From Planctomycetota bacterium (GTDB lineage Bacteria > Planctomycetota > SZUA-567 > H5-PLA8), in the NCBI GenBank assembly GCA_023150555.1, contig JAKLKQ010000013.1:62001-126000 (forward strand): a stretch of DNA of 64,000 nt. The letters are read 5' to 3'. The position numbers and the translations under genes are program-made. Positions 34,457-45,138 of the stretch are shown one piece after another (positions within the stretch are counted from its first letter, which is position 1; every line of letters begins with the position of its first letter). The notes beneath the pieces are model-generated. The model was not told where the DNA came from, did not search any database, and worked only from the letters and a program-made list of their open reading frames with translations.

Positions 34457-35017
34457 CTACTTGGCCCGTTCGAAGGCTTCGAGCACCTGCGTCGTCTTCG
34501 AGACCATCGCCTGACGCGGGTCCTTCACCGTGGCCTGGCATTCGGACTTCACGACCCCGTTCACCGGCACGTCCGCGCAGCGCCAGATCTTGTTCTCGAA
34601 CTCGGTCTCGACGCCGTCGGCCTTGCTCGAAGCCTTAACAATGACCCAGGTGCAATTGTAGGTCTTGTCGCCCAGGGTCACCTGTTCCTTGCCTTCCTCC
34701 ACGACCTTTCCTTCCACGCCCTCGGGCAGTGAATACTGGCTTTGGTAGGGCTTCGAAAGATCGACGACCACGTCCCTCGGCGGCAGCTTCTTCTTGTCCA
34801 TCACGTTCTCGGTACGGATCGTCTCCTGGCCCTTCTTCACCGCCGCAATACGAACGGTTGCAACGCACGAATGCTTTCCGGCACCGGATTCGATCGATAC
34901 CGCGTACTTGGCCCAGTCCCCGGCCTTCGCATTCTGCAGCGGATGCGCGTCGGCCGCCGCGAGTTGCCCCGCCGCGGCAAGCACAATCAGTATCGGAACC
35001 TTCGTGCGCAACATCAT
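34457..35017 (-). CDS. Exported hypothetical protein inside the nuo operon
   Basis: A 186-residue protein with a classical signal peptide (MMLRTKVPILIVLAAAG, cleavage probably near AAADA). The mature part of about 160 residues has two or three beta-sheet-like blocks and four cysteines (SCVATV, YNCTW, WRCAD, SECQATV) that could form disulfides outside the cytoplasm. It lies 10 bases downstream of nuoF and 46 upstream of nuoG on the same strand, so it is co-transcribed with complex I genes. It is not a known complex I subunit to my knowledge. GAGG precedes the ATG. Confidence 0.75.
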   Translation of the reverse strand: MMLRTKVPILIVLAAAGQLAAADAHPLQNAKAGDWAKYAVSIESGAGKHSCVATVRIAAVKKGQETIRTENVMDKKKLPPRDVVVDLSKPYQSQYSLPEGVEGKVVEEGKEQVTLGDKTYNCTWVIVKASSKADGVETEFENKIWRCADVPVNGVVKSECQATVKDPRQAMVSKTTQVLEAFERAK

Positions 35018-35027
35018 CCCAACCACC

Positions 35028-36380
<1,353 letters not shown>

Positions 36381-36417
36381 CGTATCGGTCCGTTCATCCG
36401 AATCGGTTCAAGGTTAT

Positions 36418-36987
36418 TCATCGGCCCTTCGGGTACGCGTCGACCATCGGCATCATGCCCTTGCAGCCGCCTTCCAGCGTCGGGCCGTTGGAGATGTGCG
36501 GCGACTTTTCGTCGTTCTGCAGCGCCAGGACGATATCGCGCACCTTCTCCGGCGTCAGGTTCTCGAAGTAGTCGTCGTTGATCTGCACCACCGGCGCGGT
36601 GGTGCACGAGCCCAGGCACTCGACCTTCTTCAGCGTGAATTTCTTCGCCGCGTCGGTCTCGCCCACGCCCAGCTTCAGGTGTTCTTTGAAGCAGTCCAGG
36701 ATCTGGTGGGCCCCCCGCAGCGCACAGGGCAGCGTGTGGCAGACCTGCACGACGTACTTGCCGTCGCCTTCGCGGCGATAGTGCGAGTAGAACGTGAAGA
36801 CGCCGTGGACGAAACTCGGCGGCAGCTCCAGCTCTTTCGCCAAGTAGTCCATGGACTCCTGGCTGACGTGGCCCAGCTGGGCTTCGACCAGGCGGAAGCC
36901 CGGCAGCAGGCAGGCCTGCTTGGTCGGGTAGCGCTTCAGCAGCCAGTCGAACTGCTTGCGGGTCTCTTCGTTGAACGCGAATGCCAT
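36418..36987 (-). CDS. nuoE: NADH-quinone oxidoreductase subunit E
   Basis: A 189-residue thioredoxin-like 2Fe-2S subunit. The cluster cysteines are in CHTLPC and CLGSC. It forms the NADH dehydrogenase module with NuoF and NuoG. The C-terminal 25 residues (GGCKGMMPMVDAYPKGR) are an extra tail. Confidence 0.95.
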   Translation of the reverse strand: MAFAFNEETRKQFDWLLKRYPTKQACLLPGFRLVEAQLGHVSQESMDYLAKELELPPSFVHGVFTFYSHYRREGDGKYVVQVCHTLPCALRGAHQILDCFKEHLKLGVGETDAAKKFTLKKVECLGSCTTAPVVQINDDYFENLTPEKVRDIVLALQNDEKSPHISNGPTLEGGCKGMMPMVDAYPKGR

Positions 36988-37020
36988 GGTCGGTCCGTTT
37001 TCCTTGTCCGCGCCGGCGGT

Positions 37021-38250
37021 TCAGCGGTCCAGTTCGCCGGCGATGATGTTGAGGCTCGAAAGCGAAGCGACGGCGTCGCTGAGCAGCCCGTTCTGGGTCT
37101 GCAGCGGGAACGTCGCGAGGTTATAGAAGCTCGGCGGGCGGATGCGGATTCGGTACGGCAGGCCCGTCCCGTCGCTGACGATGTAGAAGCCCAGCTCGCC
37201 GTTGGGCGCCTCGGTGCTGCTGTAGATCTCGTTCTGCGGCGGCTTGATGCCATGGCCGGGCATCACGATCTTGAAGTGGTGGATCAGGCTCTCCATGTCC
37301 CAGTAGACCATCTCCTTGGGCGGGAGCGTCACCTTGTGGTCCACGCTGTTGACCGGGCCGTCGGGCAGCTTATCCAGCGCCTGCTCGACGATGCGCACCG
37401 ACTGCCGCATCTCCTCCATGCGCACCAGGTAGCGGGCGTACACGTCGCCCTCATTGCGGATGGGCACGTCGAACTTCAGGTCGCTGTAGCAGAGGTACGG
37501 CTTCGCGCGGCGCACGTCGTACGGCACGCCGGTGGCGCGCAGCACGGGGCCGGTGACGCCGTAGCTGACCGCCTGCTCCTTCGTCAGCGCGGAGACGCCG
37601 ACGGTGCGGTCCATGAAGATCTTGTTGCGGCTAAGCATCAGCTCGATCTCGTCGAGCAGCGCGGGGAACTTGGCCAGGAAGCCGCGCACCAGCGTCTCGA
37701 AGTCGGCGGGCACGTCGCGGAAGATGCCGCCTACGCGCGTCCAACTGGTGGTCAGCCGCGCGCCGGTAACGGCCTCGAAGATGTCGTACAGCTTCTCGCG
37801 CTCGATGAAGGTCCACAGCATCGCGCTGAAGGCGCCCAGGTCCATGGCCTGCAGGCCCACGCTGACGACGTGGTCGGCCAGGCGGCTTAGTTCCGCCATG
37901 ATCACGCGCAGGTACTGCCCGCGCGGCGGGACGGTGATGCCGAAGAGGTCCTCGCAGGCGATCGCGAAACCGATGTTGTTGTTCAGCGGGGAGAGGTAGT
38001 TCGCGCGGTCGGTAATGACGACGAACTGGTTGTAGTTGCGGTACTCGCCCAGCTTCTCGAAGCCGGTGTGCAGGAAGCCGATCTCGGGGTCGCACTTGAC
38101 GATGGTCTCGCCGCTGACCTCGAGCTTGAAGCGCAGCGTCCCGTGCGTGGCCGGGTGCTGCGGGCCCAGGTTCATCTGGATGGTGCTGCCCACGGCTTTC
38201 GCGGCGTTGGGCGCAACCTTCCGAATGTCCACTGATTCCGTCGTCGCCAT
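37021..38250 (-). CDS. nuoD: NADH-quinone oxidoreductase subunit D
   Basis: A 409-residue 49-kDa-type subunit. Signatures are NLGPQHPATHGTLR near residue 27, the quinone-site histidine and tyrosine regions (HTGFEKLGEYRNY), and the C-terminal RPPSFYNL. It lines the quinone pocket together with NuoB and NuoH. The ribosome site GGAAGGCGAGAG is good. The 47-base spacer to nuoC contains a tandem ATCGGGTGACCCGG repeat. Confidence 0.96.
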   Translation of the reverse strand: MATTESVDIRKVAPNAAKAVGSTIQMNLGPQHPATHGTLRFKLEVSGETIVKCDPEIGFLHTGFEKLGEYRNYNQFVVITDRANYLSPLNNNIGFAIACEDLFGITVPPRGQYLRVIMAELSRLADHVVSVGLQAMDLGAFSAMLWTFIEREKLYDIFEAVTGARLTTSWTRVGGIFRDVPADFETLVRGFLAKFPALLDEIELMLSRNKIFMDRTVGVSALTKEQAVSYGVTGPVLRATGVPYDVRRAKPYLCYSDLKFDVPIRNEGDVYARYLVRMEEMRQSVRIVEQALDKLPDGPVNSVDHKVTLPPKEMVYWDMESLIHHFKIVMPGHGIKPPQNEIYSSTEAPNGELGFYIVSDGTGLPYRIRIRPPSFYNLATFPLQTQNGLLSDAVASLSSLNIIAGELDR

Positions 38251-38297
38251 GATCTCTCGCCTTCCATCGGGTGACCCGGTGATCGGGTGACCCGGCC

Positions 38298-38831
38298 TTA
38301 CGCTTCGGGAATTTCCGTATACTTCGGGAAATTGTCGCGCTCGCCGCGGCCCTTCAGCGGGTAGTCCTTGCGCAGCGGGTGGCCTTCGTAATTGGCCGGC
38401 ATCAGGATGCGGCGCAGGTCGGGATGCCCCCGGAAGTTGATCCCGAAGAGGTCAAAGACCTCGCGTTCTCCCCAGTTTGCCGCCGCCCACAAGCCCGCGG
38501 CGCTGTCGATCTCGCAGGGGTCTTCAGGCACGAAGGCCTTCACGCGAAGGCGGTCGTTGTGCTCCAGCGAGTACAGGTGGTAGACGACCGCGAAGCGCTC
38601 GGGAAAGCCCTGCTCCATCGTCTCGGGAAGCTTCAGGCCGTCGACGCAGGTGACGTCGGTAAGCATCACGAACTTCGTCGCGGGGTCGTCGCGCAGGAAG
38701 CGCAGGACCTCGACGATGCGGCCGCTCTTCACGTGCAGGCCGTACTGCCCGCGGAACTCGGACCACGCCAGCACCTGCTCGCCGAAGCGCTGTTTAACCG
38801 TCTCCTGCAGCGCCTTGAAATCGATGCCCAT
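38298..38831 (-). CDS. nuoC: NADH-quinone oxidoreductase subunit C
   Basis: A 177-residue 30-kDa-type subunit. The family core is WGEREVFDLFGINFRGHPDLRRILMP near residue 120 and the end GHPLRKDYPLKG. It is separate from NuoD rather than fused. A 111-base spacer separates it from nuoB. Confidence 0.95.
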   Translation of the reverse strand: MGIDFKALQETVKQRFGEQVLAWSEFRGQYGLHVKSGRIVEVLRFLRDDPATKFVMLTDVTCVDGLKLPETMEQGFPERFAVVYHLYSLEHNDRLRVKAFVPEDPCEIDSAAGLWAAANWGEREVFDLFGINFRGHPDLRRILMPANYEGHPLRKDYPLKGRGERDNFPKYTEIPEA

Positions 38832-38942
38832 GCCGAATGCCTCGCCACAAAGCGACCGCCGCCGGCCGCAACGCCGGGTAGCGATCTATTTCCGCACGCC
38901 TCGAAAAGCGATCCCTTGCAGCGGCCTTTGCCCGAGCGGCCG

Positions 38943-39608
38943 CTACGCTTCGTCCTTTTCCGCGACCGTGCGCACGTCCTTCGGCGGAAGGCTGTGGCGC
39001 GAACCCGTCAGCGTGGCGGGCGCCTCGGCCGCGTTGCTGACCAGGGCCACCGGCTCGAAGTCCAACGGATGCCGGGTGCGGTCGTAGAGTTTCGTCTGCC
39101 GCTGGTTCCGGGCGATCTTCTGCTGGATCAGCATCACCGCGTCGATCAGGCTCTCGGGGCGCGGCGGGCAGCCGGGAATGTAGACGTCGACAGGGATGAA
39201 CTGGTCCACCCCCTGGATCAGCGTGTAGGTATCGAAGACGCCGCCGGAACTCGCGCAGGCGCCCATCGAGATGCACCACTTCGGTTCGGGCATCTGGTTG
39301 TAGATCTCGATCAGCACCGGCATCATCTTGATGCTGATGCGCCCGCTGACGATCATCAGGTCGCTCTGGCGGGGCGAAAAGCGGATCACTTCGGCGCCGA
39401 AGCGCGCCAGGTCGTAGCGGCTGGACAGCGTGGCCATCATCTCGATGGCGCAGCACGCCGTGCCGAAGGGCATCGGCCACAGACTGTTCTTGCGGCCCCA
39501 GTCCAGCAGCGCGTTGAGCTTGGTGGTGATGAAGCCCGCCTCGCCCGACTTGGACTCGGGACCGGCGCCCACTTGGGCCGAAACGCCTTCCACCTGTTGC
39601 GTCGTCAT
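38943..39608 (-). CDS. nuoB: NADH-quinone oxidoreductase subunit B
   Basis: A 221-residue subunit carrying the terminal N2 cluster. Ligand cysteines are in [20 protein letters not shown] and PGCPPRPE. N- and C-terminal extensions (about 25 and 45 residues) flank the core. The start is ATG 39608, seven bases after nuoA; the longer frame upstream is a shadow of nuoA. Confidence 0.95.
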   Translation of the reverse strand: MTTQQVEGVSAQVGAGPESKSGEAGFITTKLNALLDWGRKNSLWPMPFGTACCAIEMMATLSSRYDLARFGAEVIRFSPRQSDLMIVSGRISIKMMPVLIEIYNQMPEPKWCISMGACASSGGVFDTYTLIQGVDQFIPVDVYIPGCPPRPESLIDAVMLIQQKIARNQRQTKLYDRTRHPLDFEPVALVSNAAEAPATLTGSRHSLPPKDVRTVAEKDEA

Positions 39609-39615
39609 GGGCGGA

Positions 39616-39990
39616 TCATTCCCATTCCAGAGCGCCGCGCTTGACCAAGTAGACCAACCCCAGGCCCAGGATCGCGACGAACGCCAGCACTTCGTAGAAG
39701 CCCGCCATCCCCAGCGTCTTGAAGGAGACCGCGTAGGGCAGCAGGAAGACCGTCTCGATGTCGAAGAGCACGAACAGCAGTGCCACCAGGTAGAAGTGCA
39801 CCTCGAAGCGGTCGCGCGCGCTGCCTTCCTTCGGCACGCCGCATTCGTAGGCTTCGTACTTGCCACGCTTCTGGCGGGCCGTGCCCAGGCCCCAGGTGAC
39901 CAGGCGCACCAGGCCGAGGATGGTCAGGCCCATCGCCACCACCAAGCCCGTAAAGACAAGCGCCGCCAGGATCTCAGGTGAAGTGCTCAT
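39616..39990 (-). CDS. nuoA: NADH-quinone oxidoreductase subunit A
   Basis: A 124-residue membrane subunit with three transmembrane helices. The conserved loop [29 protein letters not shown] includes the quinone-proximal cysteine; [10 protein letters not shown] follows. It is first in the operon, with a promoter-like sequence about 65 bases upstream. The start ATG 39990 is chosen because 22 upstream codons read as random sequence. Confidence 0.93.
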   Translation of the reverse strand: MSTSPEILAALVFTGLVVAMGLTILGLVRLVTWGLGTARQKRGKYEAYECGVPKEGSARDRFEVHFYLVALLFVLFDIETVFLLPYAVSFKTLGMAGFYEVLAFVAILGLGLVYLVKRGALEWE

Positions 39991-40055
39991 GGTCGTCGGA
40001 TCGCCCTCGCCGCCGGCCAGCGGCCTCGTTGCGCAATGTCCAGCGTTCGGCCCCA

Positions 40056-40084
40056 AGCGTAGGCAAAGGAGGGGGACCTGTCAA
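40056..40084 (-). promoter_or_regulatory. Candidate promoter of the nuo operon
   Basis: On the minus strand TTGACA (40084-40079), a 17-base spacer and TACGCT (40061-40056) lie upstream of nuoA. The -35 is perfect, the -10 weak. Confidence 0.5.
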
Positions 40085-40176
40085 TTCGCCTTGGGGAACC
40101 GGGGGCCTGGCTTCGTTTTGATTTTATAATTCCAGATGCCAGCTTAGATTAGGCTTCGAAGGGAGGAGCCGATCCC

Positions 40177-41655
40177 ATGCTATATAAAGGAGGCGGCTGG
40201 CTGGCCGCCGCCGAGCAGGGCCGCAAGCTCAGCAAAGAGGCCTTCGAGCGGGCCCTGCCCGGGCTGCGCACGGCCCTGCTGGACGCCCAGACGCGGCTTC
40301 GCAGGCAGGCACGCTTTCCCGTGCTGATCGTGATCGCCGGCGTCGACGGCGGTGGCAAGGGCGACACCGTCAACATCCTGCACGAATGGTTCGACCCGCG
40401 CTTCCTGGTCACGCACGCCTTCGGGCCGCCCAGCGACGAGGAAGCCGAGCGCCCGCCGTACTGGCGCTACTGGCGCGCACTGCCCCCCAAGGGCCGCATC
40501 GGGATCTTCTTCGAGTCCTGCTACACACAGCCGCTCGGCGGCGCCATGAAGCGGAAGGACCTCGACCGCGCGCTGGAACGCATTCGCGCGCACGAGAAGC
40601 TCCTGGCCGACGACGGCACACTGCTGCTGAAGTTCTATTTTCATCTCTCGAAAAAGGCCCAGAAGAAGCGCCTGAAGACGCTCGCCGAAGACCCGGCCCG
40701 CAGTTGGCGCGTGACCAAGGACGACTGGGCGCACTTCCGCAACCACGGGAAGTTTCGCCGCGCCGCCGAGCGTGTGCTGGCCGCGACGCACACGCTCGAC
40801 GCGCCGTGGATCGTCGTGGAGGGCGCCGACGAGGAGTACCGCAACATCACCGTCGCAAAGGCCATCCTGAAGGCCTTGCGCGCGCGCCTGAAGCGCCCAC
40901 ACCGCCCGCCGAAAGCGCCAACCTTGAAGCGCCTCAAGCCGGCCAAGCGCCTCGAGGGCCTGGACCTCTCGCTGAGGATGACCGAGCGCGTCTACCACCG
41001 GGAACGCCTGCGCTTGCAGGGCCGGCTCCACGAACTCAGCCGCAAGGCTCAGAAGGCCGGCGTGCCGGCGGTCTTCCTCTTCGAGGGCTCCGATGCCGCG
41101 GGCAAGGGCGGCGCGATCCGGCGCCTGACGGCGGCCCTGGACGCCCGGTACTACCGCGTGATTCCAGTCGCCGCACCAACCGAGGAGGAACGGGCGCAGC
41201 CGTACCTGTGGCGCTTCTGGCGGCAACTCCCCCGGGCGGGGCACCTGACCATCTTCGACCGCAGCTGGTACGGCCGGCTGCTGGTGGAGCGCGTGGAAGG
41301 CTACGCCGGCCGGGCCGAGTGGCAGCGGGCCTACGGCGAGATCCGGGACTTCGAGGCGCACTTGTTGGCCCACGGCACGGCCCTGGCCAAGTGCTGGCTG
41401 CACATAGACAAGGACGAACAGCTGCGGCGCTTCCGGGAGCGCGAACGGACCCCCTGGAAGCGCTTCAAGATCACCCCCGAGGACTATCGCAACCGGGCCA
41501 AGTGGGGGCTTTATGCCCAAGCGGCCGAGGAACTCTTCGCGCGAACCGGCACGCCGCAGGCACCCTGGACGCTGGTGGCCGCCAACGACAAGGCCTATGC
41601 ACGCGTGAAGGTGCTGAAGGCCTGCTGCGCTGCTCTGGAACGGGCGCTGTCCTGA
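40177..41655 (+). CDS. pap: Polyphosphate:AMP phosphotransferase (double PPK2 domain)
   Basis: A 492-residue protein made of two PPK2 units. Unit 1 has Walker A GVDGGGKGD near residue 54 and unit 2 GSDAAGKGG near residue 303 with the canonical lid FDRSWYGR near residue 362. In unit 1 the matching stretch is FFESCYTQ, lacking the usual DRSWY, so unit 2 is probably the catalytic one, as described for PAP enzymes. The enzyme phosphorylates AMP with polyphosphate. A strong ribosome site (GGGAGGAG) precedes the ATG, and a TATAAT box lies at 40125-40130 without a good -35 partner. Confidence 0.9.
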   Translation: MLYKGGGWLAAAEQGRKLSKEAFERALPGLRTALLDAQTRLRRQARFPVLIVIAGVDGGGKGDTVNILHEWFDPRFLVTHAFGPPSDEEAERPPYWRYWRALPPKGRIGIFFESCYTQPLGGAMKRKDLDRALERIRAHEKLLADDGTLLLKFYFHLSKKAQKKRLKTLAEDPARSWRVTKDDWAHFRNHGKFRRAAERVLAATHTLDAPWIVVEGADEEYRNITVAKAILKALRARLKRPHRPPKAPTLKRLKPAKRLEGLDLSLRMTERVYHRERLRLQGRLHELSRKAQKAGVPAVFLFEGSDAAGKGGAIRRLTAALDARYYRVIPVAAPTEEERAQPYLWRFWRQLPRAGHLTIFDRSWYGRLLVERVEGYAGRAEWQRAYGEIRDFEAHLLAHGTALAKCWLHIDKDEQLRRFRERERTPWKRFKITPEDYRNRAKWGLYAQAAEELFARTGTPQAPWTLVAANDKAYARVKVLKACCAALERALS

Positions 41656-41726
41656 AGGCGCATGCGGAAGGGCGGCGCGATGCCCCTATGTCCCTTGCCA
41701 GCCAACAGTTTACAGGCCAATTTTTC

Positions 41727-41756
41727 TTGCAATCGCGCGGTTCGCTGCGATATATA
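41727..41756 (+). promoter_or_regulatory. Candidate promoter of speA
   Basis: TTGCAA (41727-41732), 18-base spacer, TATATA (41751-41756), about 80 bases before the chosen GTG start. Confidence 0.5.
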
Positions 41757-41836
41757 GCGCGCAGTGGGGATCGCTCAGCGCATCCAAGCCAATATTGCCG
41801 ACAACCGGTGCTTCCGGGCTTCCTGAGGGTCGCAGA

Positions 41837-43909
41837 GTGCAAGAGCAGTGGACCGTCAGCGATTCGAATGAGCTCTACGGCGTCGCGCAGTGGGGGCGCA
41901 ATCTCTTCTCGATCAATCCGCAGGGGCGGCTGGTCGTTCATCCGACCGGGCAGCCCGAATCCTTCATCGACCTGAAGTCGCTGGTGGACGAGATCGAGGC
42001 GCGCGGCATCGGCGCGCCAATGCTGATCCGATTCCCCGACATCCTCAAGCAGCGCATGGTGGAACTCAATGAGTGCTTCCGCGCGGCGATCACCGAGCAG
42101 AACTACAAGGGCGAATACCGCGGCGTCTTCCCCATCAAGGTCAATCAGGAACGCCAGGTCGTCCAGTCGATCGTCGAATTCGGCAAGCCGTACCACTTTG
42201 GCCTCGAGGCCGGCTCGAAGCCCGAGCTGATGACCACGCTGGCCCTGCTGGACAGCAACGAGGCGCTGATCGTCTGCAACGGGTACAAGGACGAGGAGTA
42301 CATCGAACTCGCGTTGCTGGCCACCAAGCTGGGGCGCAAGGTCGTCATCGTCCTGGAAAAGCTCAGCGAACTGGACCTGGTGCTGCAGCTGAGCAAGAAG
42401 GACCAGGTCAAGCCCCTGATCGGCATGCGCGCGAAGCTGCTGGCGCGCGGCACCGGCCGCTGGCGCACCACCAGCGGCGACAACAGCAAGTTCGGCCTCA
42501 CCGCCTACGAAATGCTCCAGGTCGTCGACCGCCTGAAGCAGGAAAACTTGCTCGACAGCCTGCAGCTGCTGCACTTCCACATCGGCAGCCAGATCAGCGG
42601 CATCCGCAACCTGAAGGAAGCCCTGCAGGAGGCCGCGCGGTTCTACGTCGAGCTCAAGAAGCTCGGCGCGGGCCTGAGCTACCTCGACGTCGGCGGAGGC
42701 CTGGCCGTCGACTACGACGGCAGCCAGACGCGCTACGAGACCTCGATGAACTACTCCGTGCAGGAGTACGCCAACAACGTGGTCTTCCACGTCATGGACG
42801 TCTGCGAACAGGCGGGCGTGGCACATCCGCACCTGGTCAGCGAGTCCGGGCGCGCGTTGGCCGCGCACCACAGCATGCTCGTCTTCAACGTGCTGGGCGT
42901 CAGCGAGATCACCGGCGTCAACGGCGTCGACCCCGAAAAGGCCAAGCTCTCCGACGACGATCCCAACGTGCTCTACAACCTGCAGGAGACCCTACAAACC
43001 GTCTCGCGCAAGAACTTCCGCGAGGCCTACCACGACTCGGCGCAGCTGCGCGAAGAAGCCGCGACGCTCTTCAAACTCGGTTACATGACTCTCCAGCAGC
43101 GCGCGCTCAGCGACCAGCTCTACTGGGCCATCTGCCGCAAGGTGCTGCAGGTCGTCCGCACGCTCAAGAACGTGCCCGAGGACCTCGAAGGCCTGGAACG
43201 CAGCATGGCCGGAACTTATTTCTGCAACTTTTCGGTCTTCCAGAGCGTCCCGGACTATTGGGCGATCGATCACCTTTTTCCGATTATGCCGATCCACCGC
43301 CTGAACGAACGCCCCACCGTGCGCGGCGTGCTGGCGGATATCACCTGCGACAGCGACGGCAAGGTCGACAGCTTCATCGGCAGCCACGACGTACGCCGCG
43401 TGCTCGAACTGCACCCCATGGGCAGCGAGGGCTACTTCCTGGGCATCTTCCTGCTGGGCGCCTACCAGGAGATCCTGGGCGACCTGCACAACCTCTTCGG
43501 CGACACCAACGCCGTGCTCATCTCCGCCGAAGGCCAGGGCGGGTACAAGATCGAGCACGTCGACGAAGGCGACACCGTCGAGGAAGTCCTGCGCTACGTC
43601 AGCTACGACAAGGCCGACCTCCTGCACCGCCTGCGCTCCAGCGCCGAAGAGGCCCTGCGCGCCGGACGCATGACGCTCGAAGAGACCCGCCGCTTCGTGA
43701 AGATGTACCAGGAAGGCCTCGACGGCTACACGTACCTCGAAGGCCCCGGCGGCGAAGTCGCCAGCATCGCTGCCGCCACCGCGACCAACGGCACCAGCAC
43801 GGCCGTGCCGCCTGCGCCCGCCGCACCCGCCGCAGGCGCGAGCGAAGGCGACGCCGTCGGCGCGGGCGTGCCCAACGCGCCCGGCTCCCCGCCGCAGAAC
43901 GCCAAGTAA
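41837..43909 (+). CDS. speA: Biosynthetic arginine decarboxylase
   Basis: A 690-residue fold-type III PLP decarboxylase, close to Escherichia coli SpeA by eye. The PLP lysine is K101 in FPIKVNQ; also typical are LEAGSKPELM, LLHFHIGSQ, DVGGGLAVDY, SESGRALAAHH and the late EGYFLGIFLLGAYQE. It converts arginine to agmatine, the first step of polyamine synthesis. The start is set at GTG 41837 (GAGG eight bases before); a TTG at 41795 would add 14 residues. The C-terminus ends in a 55-residue Ala/Pro/Gly-rich low-complexity tail not present in E. coli. No agmatinase gene is near. Confidence 0.94.
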   Translation: MQEQWTVSDSNELYGVAQWGRNLFSINPQGRLVVHPTGQPESFIDLKSLVDEIEARGIGAPMLIRFPDILKQRMVELNECFRAAITEQNYKGEYRGVFPIKVNQERQVVQSIVEFGKPYHFGLEAGSKPELMTTLALLDSNEALIVCNGYKDEEYIELALLATKLGRKVVIVLEKLSELDLVLQLSKKDQVKPLIGMRAKLLARGTGRWRTTSGDNSKFGLTAYEMLQVVDRLKQENLLDSLQLLHFHIGSQISGIRNLKEALQEAARFYVELKKLGAGLSYLDVGGGLAVDYDGSQTRYETSMNYSVQEYANNVVFHVMDVCEQAGVAHPHLVSESGRALAAHHSMLVFNVLGVSEITGVNGVDPEKAKLSDDDPNVLYNLQETLQTVSRKNFREAYHDSAQLREEAATLFKLGYMTLQQRALSDQLYWAICRKVLQVVRTLKNVPEDLEGLERSMAGTYFCNFSVFQSVPDYWAIDHLFPIMPIHRLNERPTVRGVLADITCDSDGKVDSFIGSHDVRRVLELHPMGSEGYFLGIFLLGAYQEILGDLHNLFGDTNAVLISAEGQGGYKIEHVDEGDTVEEVLRYVSYDKADLLHRLRSSAEEALRAGRMTLEETRRFVKMYQEGLDGYTYLEGPGGEVASIAAATATNGTSTAVPPAPAAPAAGASEGDAVGAGVPNAPGSPPQNAK

Positions 43910-44090
43910 CTACCCGGTCTCGAGTCCCAAGTCCCGGGTTTCGAGTCTTGAAATCGCCCTGCCGCAGCCATTCCACCATTCAAAATGTCGTTCCACGAAG
44001 CGGAATCAACCCCCATCCGCCGGTATTCCATTATCCGAAATATTATTCCACGATGCGAAACGACGCCCGCCGCGGCGATGGCCGTTCCGA

Positions 44091-44951
44091 TCACCCGATC
44101 GTCCCCAGCACCCAGCGCTCGACGGCCTCGCCCACGCCGTCGTGGTCGCAGTCAGCCTCGGTCAGCGCGTCGGCCGCGGCGCGGACCTTCTCGCGCGCGT
44201 TGGCCACGCCCACGCCCCACCCCGCCGCGCGCACGGCAGGCTCGTCGTTGTCGCTGTCGCCCACCGCCAGCACCTGCTCCATTTTGATGCCCATCGCCTC
44301 GCACAGGCCCCGCAGGCCCGCGGCCTTGTCGACCGTGGGATGCAGGAACTCGAGGTACTCCGGGTCGGTGCGCGTCACCGTCGCGCGCGGCTCGTACCGC
44401 GGGCGCAGCTCGGCCTCCAGCGCGTCGCGCAGCGCGGGCTCGACGATGAAGAGCACCTTCATCGGAGCGCGGTCCAGGTGCGCGTCGATGCTTTCCACGA
44501 TGCGGTACGGCGAAGCCGTGCGCCGCCGGTACAGCTCGATCCACGGCCGCACGTGCTCGTGCATCTCGCTGTAGACGAGTTCATCGAGATAGTAGTTGAG
44601 TTGCAATCCGCGCGCTTTAGCCAGCGCGACCAGTTCGCGCGCCACGTCCAGGCGCATGGGGCGCTCGAAGAGCCGCCGCCGCTGCTCGGCGCGCGGCGCG
44701 CAGGCGACGGCGCCGTTGTAGCTGATCAGGAAGACGTCCAGGCCCAGCAGTTCGGCAGGGCGTTCCATGGCGGGCGTCATGCGCCCGCTGTTGAGCACCA
44801 CCTTCACGCCGCGGCGGTGGGCCTCGTGCAGCGCGGCGACGGTGCGCGCGCCGATGGTGTTGTCGCGGCGCAGCAGGGTCCCGTCGAGGTCCAGGTTGAT
44901 GAGCCGGATCGCGCCGGGTTCGGGCGGGCGCTTGCGTTCGTTCGAAGGCAT
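44091..44951 (-). CDS. Cof-type HAD hydrolase
   Basis: A 286-residue HAD phosphatase of the Cof/IIB type. Motif I LDLDGTLL gives nucleophile D21 and D23. Motif III is the final VGDSDNDEPAVRAAG with the Mg-binding aspartates. The C2 cap lies between (NSGRMTPAMERPAELLG marks motif II). These enzymes dephosphorylate sugar phosphates, nucleotides or PLP; substrate unpredictable. It converges with speA and is divergent from the AraC gene. The ATG at 44951 is preferred over an arginine-rich longer frame. Confidence 0.88.
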   Translation of the reverse strand: MPSNERKRPPEPGAIRLINLDLDGTLLRRDNTIGARTVAALHEAHRRGVKVVLNSGRMTPAMERPAELLGLDVFLISYNGAVACAPRAEQRRRLFERPMRLDVARELVALAKARGLQLNYYLDELVYSEMHEHVRPWIELYRRRTASPYRIVESIDAHLDRAPMKVLFIVEPALRDALEAELRPRYEPRATVTRTDPEYLEFLHPTVDKAAGLRGLCEAMGIKMEQVLAVGDSDNDEPAVRAAGWGVGVANAREKVRAAADALTEADCDHDGVGEAVERWVLGTIG

Positions 44952-45138
44952 GCGCAGAGAATAGTCGATTGCCGTCCGTCCGCAAACCCGCCGCCCGCCG
45001 CCCAGCCGGTCATTCTGGCCCGAAGCACACTCTTCTGTAACGATTCGTGCAAGGTGCACGAAATTCGTTAGCACCCTTTTTAAGGACTTACACGAACGAA
45101 AACGGCCCCTTCCGGACGTCTCCGGCGGAGAAAATCTC